A DNA stretch of 44,339 nt, taken from the NCBI GenBank assembly GCA_029250885.1, contig JAQXEK010000086.1, positions 1-44,339 of the forward strand, given 5' to 3'. Positions 34,340 to 41,930 of this stretch are shown here, piece by piece. Positions within the stretch are counted from its first letter, which is position 1. Every line of letters begins with the position of its first letter. A program made the translations under genes and the position numbers. Below the pieces are notes generated by a model, which had not been told where the DNA came from, made no database searches, and saw nothing but the letters and a program-made list of their open reading frames with translations. Origin of the DNA: Planctomycetota bacterium (lineage in GTDB: Bacteria > Planctomycetota > UBA1135 > GCA-002686595).

Positions 34340-36529
34340 ATGACGCTCCTCTCACTCTTTTCTAAGAAACGCTGGCTCGACCTTGATGACGCCTGGACCG
34401 AGCACATGCTCGTCGAAGGACACGAAATCGAGCCAATCCTGGCCCTCCTCCAAGCGGCTCGTGAACGCAAGGAGGTCAGTCGTCTGATGATGATGATCCG
34501 CGAGCACGCCAACAACCTGTTGGCAGCGGACCGATTTGAAGACGCTGCCTCGGTAATCGGAGCTGCCCTTCTCGGTGGCGGAAACCCCGGGGAGCTCTCG
34601 GACCTGCTCTTTAAGGCCTGCAAGGGCGCTTGGTCCGGCAAGGACTGGTGGGATGCCTATGTGGAGACCACAGGCTTCCACGAGGGCTGCTCTGATGTGC
34701 GCGGCTCTTGGGAGGCCTTTGCCACATTGAAGGCCTTCGAAGAGGGCGCGGTCATCTTCCATCCATCGGGTTGGGGTCTCGGGCAGGTGACCAGCGTTAA
34801 CGTGGAAGAGCGCGAGATCAACATTAAGTTCGCCAACGGTCGCCCCGACCACTTCCCGTTCAGTACCGCCGTTGACATCTTCGACGTTCTGCACCCCGAC
34901 GACCTGCGCGGCTTGGTCCTCTTGGACCCTGACAAGCTCGCCGCCATGATTAAGGACGAGCCTCTGATCGTCCTGCGAACCATCCTCGAGCGCCACCACG
35001 GTCGCCTGCACGTGCCGATCCTGCGTAACGCGATGGCCCAGCTTGGCAAGACCGGCCCCGGCTTTACCGCTTGGTGGCGCAAGTGCCGCAAGGAAGCTGA
35101 AAAGTCAGAGTGGTTCGAGGTCATTGGAACTGCGACGAAGGCCCAGGTTCGCCTGCTGGCAACGGCGGCTGACCCCGCGGAGTCTATGCGCAAGCAGCTC
35201 TTGCGCTCGGCAACCCTCCACGATGCCCTGGTCCGTGTGCGCGACCTCTTCTCCGGTAAGTCCGTGGAAGAGAACCTCGCCAAGGTGGGCCTCGAGGTCC
35301 TCGGCGAGCTTGCCGAAGAGGGCGAAGCTCCTATCAACCACCGCCTTGGTGCTTGGATGCTGATCCGCGAGAACTCCGAGGGCACGACCCCGGCACCCCT
35401 TGTGGAGATGCTGGTCGACGCACTAGAAGAGGAAGCCGAAGGCGGAGAGATTCCTGCACTCTGGAGCCTCTTCAATCACTTTGACTCGATCCGAGACCAA
35501 GAGCGCTGCGTCGGCTTGCTCCAGGAGACGGTTTCGGATGATGGTTGGCTCGACGAGGCCGCGATCAACTTGAAGCACGCTCCCGCGGGCATGGTGAAGC
35601 CGCTGATTGAGGCTCTCCTAAAGGCAAAGCGCCTAGATGAGCTGGCCAAGCACTTCCGTGGGCTGCTTGCACGCCCCATGCGTAATCCCCAGGCCTTCGT
35701 GGCCTTGGCAGAGCTCGTCGAGAAGGGCAAGGTCAGTAAGGGCGAGTCCACCTCTCCCCAACGACTTCACGCTATGCTGCAGATGGCTAGCTACTTCAAG
35801 AATGACGTGGGCGCCAGCTCACCGGAAGCGCGTGCGCACAAGAAGCTGATCAACCTTCTGGTAAACGGCGAGCCCAGTCTTGTGAAGAGCCTCTGCACGG
35901 ACTCGGACATTGAAGCTCTGCGTACCGCTCACCTTATTGTTGAGCGAGGCGTGGACGTGATGCTCGATCGCACCTTTACTCACGTGATCGCAGAGCTTGC
36001 CCCTGAAATCTTCAAGGCCGGCGAGCGTCCGTTCTGGGAGTCGGGCAACCTTTGGACAACCCAAGTTGGCTTGTCCGATCGCAAGGCCGAGCTGCGTGAG
36101 CTTATCGATGTCAAGATCCCGAACAATGCCGAGGCGATTGGAAAGGCAGCTAGCTTTGGCGACCTTTCCGAGAACTCCGAATGGGATGCTGCTCTGGAAG
36201 AGCAGCGCAACCTGACTGGCCGCGCACAGGAGATCGAGACGGAGGTCGCCAAGGCCGCCCTACTCGACTCCGCGACCATCCCCGAGAATACCGTGGCACC
36301 GGGTACCGAGGTTCAATACCTTGAGCTCGAGTCCGGTGAGAAGAAGACGGTGCGGATTCTTGGGCCTTGGGACACCAAGGATGCGGACACGATCTCCTAC
36401 CAGTCCCCCCTGGCTAAGGGCATGCTGGGCGTTCACCCCGGGTCCAGTGCGACCCTCGAGTTGCCCTCGGGCGAGCTTGAGATCGAGGTGATCAGCGTTT
36501 CGGTCATCGAGCTAGGCGTCACGTCCTAA
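34340..36529 (+). CDS. greA: Long GreA/GreB-type transcript cleavage factor
   Basis: The C-terminal 160 residues are a complete Gre factor. The coiled-coil tip keeps its acidic pair (FGDLSENSEWDAALEEQ, compare GDLKENAEY in E. coli GreA), and the C-terminal FKBP-like domain follows (GTEVQYLELESGEKKTV, SPLAKGMLG). Gre factors enter the secondary channel of RNA polymerase and stimulate cleavage of backtracked RNA. The first 570 residues are unusual: a helical repeat region plus GWGLGQVTSVNVEEREINIKF, a small beta barrel. Chlamydiae have a GreA of about 715 residues, so this form is a PVC trait. CCTCCCCCCGCCCTCT (34320-34335) precedes the ATG. Confidence 0.88.
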   Translation: MTLLSLFSKKRWLDLDDAWTEHMLVEGHEIEPILALLQAARERKEVSRLMMMIREHANNLLAADRFEDAASVIGAALLGGGNPGELSDLLFKACKGAWSGKDWWDAYVETTGFHEGCSDVRGSWEAFATLKAFEEGAVIFHPSGWGLGQVTSVNVEEREINIKFANGRPDHFPFSTAVDIFDVLHPDDLRGLVLLDPDKLAAMIKDEPLIVLRTILERHHGRLHVPILRNAMAQLGKTGPGFTAWWRKCRKEAEKSEWFEVIGTATKAQVRLLATAADPAESMRKQLLRSATLHDALVRVRDLFSGKSVEENLAKVGLEVLGELAEEGEAPINHRLGAWMLIRENSEGTTPAPLVEMLVDALEEEAEGGEIPALWSLFNHFDSIRDQERCVGLLQETVSDDGWLDEAAINLKHAPAGMVKPLIEALLKAKRLDELAKHFRGLLARPMRNPQAFVALAELVEKGKVSKGESTSPQRLHAMLQMASYFKNDVGASSPEARAHKKLINLLVNGEPSLVKSLCTDSDIEALRTAHLIVERGVDVMLDRTFTHVIAELAPEIFKAGERPFWESGNLWTTQVGLSDRKAELRELIDVKIPNNAEAIGKAASFGDLSENSEWDAALEEQRNLTGRAQEIETEVAKAALLDSATIPENTVAPGTEVQYLELESGEKKTVRILGPWDTKDADTISYQSPLAKGMLGVHPGSSATLELPSGELEIEVISVSVIELGVTS

Positions 36530-36568
36530 ACTAGGTTGAAGGCCCCAAGAAGGCCGAAATCTTCATGA

Positions 36569-36604
36569 ATCGGGGTGCCAGGACGCTGTTCCTGGCGCCC
36601 CGAT
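36569..36604 (+). terminator. Terminator hairpin of the long Gre gene
   Basis: A 15-bp stem with one G-U pair (36569-36583 with 36590-36604) and 6-base loop follows the stop at 36529. The trailing bases are CTCGTAGATAGATTTC, only weakly U-rich. Confidence 0.65.
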
Positions 36605-36635
36605 CTCGTAGATAGATTTCTGGGAAAGATCGCTT

Positions 36636-36653
36636 CATCAGTTGATCATGATG
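36636..36653 (+). promoter_or_regulatory. Inverted repeat, possible ArsR-type operator
   Basis: CATCA (36636-36640) and TGATG (36649-36653) flank an 8-base core containing TGATCA. It lies 14-31 bases before the ATG of the ArsR-methyltransferase gene. ArsR regulators bind such ATCA-like dyads, and the SahR type controls ahcY operons. Autoregulation is inferred from position only. Confidence 0.4.
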
Positions 36654-36666
36654 GTATGTTTCCCCC

Positions 36667-37650
36667 ATGTCTGGGACTAAGACTAGCCTAACCGCAGCCC
36701 TCAAACTCTTCGGAGACGGAACCCGCTTACGGATGCTCGCTCTGCTGAAGGGTGAAGAGCTGACCGTTGGCGAGCTTACCCGGGCCCTGGACTTGTCCCA
36801 AAGCCGTGTATCCAACCACCTGCGCCTGCTGCGTGAGGCGGGCCTCTTGGCCGAGCGCCACCGAGGCACAACCTGCCACCTGCGTCTGGCTGCAAACCCT
36901 GCGGCTGACGATATGTTGGGCCGTATTTGGCAGGGCCTAGACGGCGAGCTAGAGCACATTCCCGAGCACAGCGCCGACCTAGCACGCCTGGCCCGCATCC
37001 TTGCCGAGCGAGCGGATAGTCAGGCGGAGTTCTTCAACCAGCTGGCCGGAGAGTGGGACTATCGCGCGGGCGACTTCGCCTCGGGCGGGGGCCGCACCAG
37101 GGCTCTTTTAAACCTGTTCCCTCGCAGAGGCGCCTTTGCCGATATTGGCTGCGGCACCGGCTACATGTCTTTGCCCATGTTGGGCAACGTGAACGAGCTG
37201 ATCCTTGTCGATAGCTCCGCGGGTATGCTCGAGGTGGCCAAGCAACGCCTTGATTCGGAGAGTCGGGGCACAAGCCTCGATTTTCGGGAGGGAGACTGCA
37301 CAGCTCTGCCGATTGACGATGGAGTACTGGACGGCCTGGTGGCCGGCCTGCTGCTGCACCACATTGACGATCTGTCCCTAGCCGTCTCCGAGATGTTCCG
37401 CTGCCTGCGCCCCGGTGGCAGCGCTGTGGTTCTCGAGCTCGCTCCCCACAACCAGACCTGGATGCGCGCCGAGCTTGGCGATCTGCACCTGGGGCTGGAG
37501 CCCCGCGATGTGGCGGCGGCATTCGAGCGCGCTGGATTTGTCCAGTGCACCCTGGATGCTGTTGACGATCGTTACCGACCAAGCTCCCCCTCCGGGGAAG
37601 CCACTGACCTTTCTATGTTCTTGTTCCGCGGCACTAAGCCTGCTCAATAG
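36667..37650 (+). CDS. ArsR-family regulator fused to a SAM-dependent methyltransferase
   Basis: Residues 1-80 form an ArsR winged helix (LFGDGTRLRMLALLKGEELTV, recognition helix LSQSRVSNHLRLLREAGLL). Residues 115-327 form a class I methyltransferase with FADIGCGTGYMSLPML (motif I), LVDSSAGMLEVAKQRL, DGLVAGLLLHHIDD and RPGGSAVVLELAP. It is followed after 48 bases by ahcY, which removes S-adenosylhomocysteine. Such fusions are known beside SAM-cycle genes; the methyltransferase part may sense SAM or SAH rather than act as an enzyme, or may do both. The ATG at 36667 is preceded by TTTCCCCC. Binding of metal as in classical ArsR is unlikely, as the Cys pairs are absent. Confidence 0.88.
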   Translation: MSGTKTSLTAALKLFGDGTRLRMLALLKGEELTVGELTRALDLSQSRVSNHLRLLREAGLLAERHRGTTCHLRLAANPAADDMLGRIWQGLDGELEHIPEHSADLARLARILAERADSQAEFFNQLAGEWDYRAGDFASGGGRTRALLNLFPRRGAFADIGCGTGYMSLPMLGNVNELILVDSSAGMLEVAKQRLDSESRGTSLDFREGDCTALPIDDGVLDGLVAGLLLHHIDDLSLAVSEMFRCLRPGGSAVVLELAPHNQTWMRAELGDLHLGLEPRDVAAAFERAGFVQCTLDAVDDRYRPSSPSGEATDLSMFLFRGTKPAQ

Positions 37651-37698
37651 GCACTCCGCTGCAAACCATCACTGACCTACTTCAACCCTTAGAATCCA

Positions 37699-39168
<1,470 letters not shown>

Positions 39169-39206
39169 ATTAGGGCTGAACTTGGGCGCCACTAGGCGCG
39201 CGAGGT

Positions 39207-39260
39207 GAGGGGCCGCACTTGCAGCAGCGAGTGTGGCCCCTCTTCGTTTTCCTTTCGTTT
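39207..39260 (+). terminator. Intrinsic terminator of ahcY
   Basis: A 13-bp stem with one G-U pair (39207-39219 with 39230-39242) and 10-base loop is followed by TTCGTTTTCCTTTCGTTTT, a long U-rich tail. This is a textbook Rho-independent terminator 38 bases after the ahcY stop. Confidence 0.88.
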
Positions 39261-39302
39261 TCAAGGGATGGGTCGATTTGGGCCAAGCTATCATGAACAT
39301 CC

Positions 39303-40259
39303 ATGGACGCTTACCCCCCCTTGGCACCCAAAGTGCGCGGCCGACTGGCACCAAGTCCGACCGGCAGGATGCATATTGGCCACGCGCGTTCATTCCTCCT
39401 GGCTTGGTGGTCTGTTCGGGCCCAGGGCGGAGAGCTATTGCTGCGTATCGAGGACCTAGATCAGACCCGCGCTCGGCAGTCATGGTCGGATGGAATTGTG
39501 GAAGATCTTGCCTGGCTCGGTCTCGATTGGGACGGCGAGGTTGTCATGCAGAGCGACCACACGGTGCACAGTTTTGCGGCTAGGGACAGGTTGATGGAAA
39601 AAGGGTTGGCCTACGCCTGCGTCTGTTCCCGAAAGGAGGTCCGCGAGGCGGCCAACGCACCCCACGAGGGGCTCGGGCCGGTAAGTGGCGAGGTGAACTA
39701 CCCTGGTACATGCCGGGGGAAGTACGCGTCTCTCGAGGACGCTGAACAGCAGACAGGACGTAAAGCCGCCTTGCGCTTTCAGATCCCGGACAAGCCGGTG
39801 CACGTTTCGGATGGCATCTTTGGCGAGCTTGACTTCGCGCTTGCCAACCACGGTGGCGACTTTGTGATCCAACGGCGTGACGGGCTCCCCGCGTACCAAC
39901 TTGGGGTTGTCGTTGACGACGGTCGCAGCGGCATCAATGAGGTTCTGCGCGGGAATGACCTGCTCGTTAGCGCCGCGCGTCAGCAGCTCCTTTATGCTGC
40001 CCTCGACTTGCCTTGCCCGTCATGGCTCCACGTTCCCTTGGTTGCCGATTCCCGCGGTGAGCGCCTCGCAAAGCGCCTAGGCTCTACGAGCTTGGCGGAG
40101 CTGCGAGAAGCGGGAATGCAAGCTCACGAGATTGTGGCTTGGGTGGCTCAGAGCTCGGGCATGAAAACTCCGACGGGGTGCGCGGCGAGCGAGCTCGTTG
40201 GCGAGTTCGATGTCGCAAAAATCCCCCACCAGACGGCCACCTGGCCACAGCCCTCATAA
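39303..40259 (+). CDS. gluQ: Glutamyl-queuosine tRNA(Asp) synthetase
   Basis: A GluRS catalytic domain without the anticodon-binding part (318 residues), which attaches glutamate to queuosine 34 of tRNA-Asp. Motifs: RLAPSPTGRMHIGHARS (HIGH), LLRIEDLDQTRA, the zinc-site pattern YACVCSRKEV ... YPGTC, and LGVVVDDGRSGINEVLRGNDLL; the KMSKS place is RLAKR, usual in this family. The ATG at 39303 starts about ten residues before the first strand. The phosphodiesterase-fold gene begins 3 bases after its stop, so the two form a unit. Confidence 0.93.
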   Translation: MDAYPPLAPKVRGRLAPSPTGRMHIGHARSFLLAWWSVRAQGGELLLRIEDLDQTRARQSWSDGIVEDLAWLGLDWDGEVVMQSDHTVHSFAARDRLMEKGLAYACVCSRKEVREAANAPHEGLGPVSGEVNYPGTCRGKYASLEDAEQQTGRKAALRFQIPDKPVHVSDGIFGELDFALANHGGDFVIQRRDGLPAYQLGVVVDDGRSGINEVLRGNDLLVSAARQQLLYAALDLPCPSWLHVPLVADSRGERLAKRLGSTSLAELREAGMQAHEIVAWVAQSSGMKTPTGCAASELVGEFDVAKIPHQTATWPQPS

Positions 40260-40262
40260 ATC

Positions 40263-41225
40263 GTGCTTCCAAGAAACGCACTCGGTCGATTGTCCCTGGC
40301 TAGCCTGGGTTTGCTTCTCATGGGCAGCTCCTGCTCCACTCTGGCTGGGAAGACTTCGAATCCCGGGCATGGCGCAGACCATCCCCATGCGCTCATCATT
40401 GGTCTCGATGGTGTGCGCCCAGATTGCCTGCTTGCGGCCCATACGCCGAACCTGGACAGCCTCATGGCGCAGGGCTCTTATTCCCTGGACGCCTTTGCTG
40501 GAGGCGGTTCCAAAGCGAGCGACCTCACGACCCAAGCGACCTCAAGTGGACCGGGCTGGACGAGCATCTTGACTGGCGTCTGGCGCGACAAGCACGGCGT
40601 CCACGACAATAGTTTCCAGGGCAGTAATCTAGACCAATATCCCCACCTCTTCGGTCGCATCCGCGCCGCGAAGCCGGATGCCGAGCTGGTCTCGTTCGCA
40701 CATTGGGCTCCCATCAACGAGCACTTATTGAGGCCGAATCCTGGCATGGCTACCTTGGCGTTGGACTGCAAGAGCGATCTCGAGGTTGCCGTTTTGGCCT
40801 TGGACCAACTCTCTACCTCGGACCCCGATGTGCTCTTTCTTCATTTTGACGATGTGGATCACGCGGGACATGCCTTTGGCTATGAAGCTCAAGTGCCTGA
40901 ATATCTAGCCGCCATTGCGCTCGTGGATGAGAAGCTCGGTGTCGTTTTGCAGGGCCTTAGGGTGCGTGAGCGTGAAACTGGCGAGCGTTGGCTGGTCATT
41001 GCGACCACGGACCACGGGGGACTGGGCACGGGCCATGGAGGGCAGTCCGCAGACGAGCGGACGATCTGGCTGGCTGCTCGAGGGCCGGGCATTGGCCAGG
41101 GCGCCGTTTCGCCCGGCCCTGGGCACACAGCTGTGGCTAGGACCGTGCTCCAGCACATGCTAGGGGAGGTTCCAAGGGCCTGGGGAATGGCCGACGAGCA
41201 GGCCTTTGGGCTAGACTCGCACTAG
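40263..41225 (+). CDS. Alkaline-phosphatase-superfamily (phosphodiesterase/nucleotide pyrophosphatase-like) lipoprotein
   Basis: The start is GTG at 40263; MLPRNALGRLSLASLGLLLM with lipobox SSC marks a lipoprotein. The metal sites run LIIGLDGVRPDCL, then SSGPGWTSILTG (Thr nucleophile, nucleotide pyrophosphatase/phosphodiesterase style), FDDVDHAGHAFG and ATTDHGGLGTGHGG with the last His in PGPGHTAVA. All six metal ligands appear present, so it should be active. The substrate might be a phosphodiester or nucleotide outside the cytoplasm. It belongs to the same superfamily as the protein at 6220-7836 but to a different branch. A perfect 8-bp hairpin lies about 40 bases after its stop. Confidence 0.88.
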   Translation: MLPRNALGRLSLASLGLLLMGSSCSTLAGKTSNPGHGADHPHALIIGLDGVRPDCLLAAHTPNLDSLMAQGSYSLDAFAGGGSKASDLTTQATSSGPGWTSILTGVWRDKHGVHDNSFQGSNLDQYPHLFGRIRAAKPDAELVSFAHWAPINEHLLRPNPGMATLALDCKSDLEVAVLALDQLSTSDPDVLFLHFDDVDHAGHAFGYEAQVPEYLAAIALVDEKLGVVLQGLRVRERETGERWLVIATTDHGGLGTGHGGQSADERTIWLAARGPGIGQGAVSPGPGHTAVARTVLQHMLGEVPRAWGMADEQAFGLDSH

Positions 41226-41262
41226 CCTGCGCCCATAGGCCGGGTTCATGCCGCGGACTTAC

Positions 41263-41284
41263 CAGAAGAGCCGGGACTCTTCTG
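41263..41284 (+). terminator. Perfect 8-bp hairpin after the phosphodiesterase gene
   Basis: CAGAAGAG (41263-41270) pairs perfectly with CTCTTCTG (41277-41284) around CCGGGA, followed by CACCTTTAG. It may end the gluQ transcript or be part of the leader of the peroxiredoxin gene, which starts at 41359. Confidence 0.4.
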
Positions 41285-41358
41285 CACCTTTAGATTAGAT
41301 TACGCGCCTCTCAACTGAAACCTGGGGGCCTCGGCTCCCTCTCTCCCATTTGATTCCT

Positions 41359-41820
41359 ATGAGCCACCTTGAAAAAGGCGCCACCGCGCCCGACTTCACG
41401 CTCGACAGCCACGCCGGTGAAACGGTCTCCCTGTCTGGCCTTAAGGGAAAGAACGTCCTTGTGGTGTTCTACCCTTTCGACTTTACGCCTACCTGAAGCA
41501 TTGAGATCCCAGGCCTCAACGACCTCCTCGGAGAGTTTGAAGCCTGCAACACCCAAGTTTTGGGTGTCTCAATCGACAGCACGCACTGCCACAAGGCATG
41601 GGCTGCTAGCCTTGGTAACGTCAACTTCCCCCTTCTGGCCGACTTCCACCCGAAGGGTAAGATGGCACAGGACTACGGAGTCTGGCTTGACGGACCCGGC
41701 ATGAGCGACCGTGCTACCTTCCTGATCGACGCCCACGGCGTGATCCAGTTCTCCGAGGCCGTCGGCCCCGGCGGACAGCGCGACCCCAAGGCCATGCTCG
41801 CCATGGCCCAGGCGCTCTAA
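41359..41820 (+). CDS. Selenocysteine peroxiredoxin (in-frame UGA at the peroxidatic position)
   Basis: Reading from the ATG at 41359 gives a complete AhpC/TSA-type peroxiredoxin of 153 residues if the single in-frame TGA (41494-41496) is read through. Before it lies KNVLVVFYPFDFTPT, after it SIEIPGLNDLL, then VLGVSIDSTHCHKAWAASLG, FPLLADFHPKGKMAQDYGV and ATFLIDAHGVI. The active-site motif P-x-x-x-T-x-x-C is filled as Pro39, Thr43 and codon 46 (UGA), so selenocysteine replaces the peroxidatic cysteine. Cys63 and Cys77 are possible resolving residues. A CU-rich tract CTCCCTCTCTCCC (41335-41347) precedes the start. It reduces peroxides in the cytoplasm. A stop-codon pseudogene is the alternative. 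Confidence 0.88.
41512..41544 (+). promoter_or_regulatory. Candidate bacterial SECIS hairpin
   Basis: Bases +16 to +48 after the UGA can fold as GGC, then UCAA plus C, pairing with matching bases at +39 to +48 (one C-A mismatch and one bulge), an internal loop, and a CUC/GAG stem closed by the loop CUCG at +31 to +34. The distance from UGA to loop fits the bacterial SECIS range. The loop lacks a G in its first two positions, so the fold is tentative. Confidence 0.4.
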
Positions 41821-41844
41821 GGCCTCGGCCTTAAGCGCTAGCAG

Positions 41845-41890
41845 CGCGCCCCCGCACTTCCCTAGGAAGCGCGGGGGCGCGTTTTCTTTT
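41845..41890 (+). terminator. Strong intrinsic terminator of the peroxiredoxin gene
   Basis: An 11-bp GC stem (41845-41855 with 41871-41881) stacks on an inner perfect CTTCC/GGAAG stem (41857-41861 with 41865-41869) with a CTA loop and is followed by TTTTCTTTT. It lies 25 bases after the TAA. An own terminator right after the full-length frame supports a working gene. Confidence 0.9.
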
Positions 41891-41930
41891 GTCTGTAGTT
41901 TTCCCAGGCCCATCCACTTAACCTAGCGGC

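Noticed and set aside
41228..41256. Resemblance on the plus strand to the reverse complement of the RNase P RNA 3' end (ATA-GCCGGGTTC followed by GGAC)
   Set aside because: A full RNase P RNA would have to run through the peroxiredoxin gene; the CAGAA part of P4 and the further conserved blocks are missing. Probably chance.
41560..41820. A separate 86-residue protein starting at ATG 41560
   Set aside because: It is the 3' half of the peroxiredoxin; it would lack the active site and begin in mid-fold.
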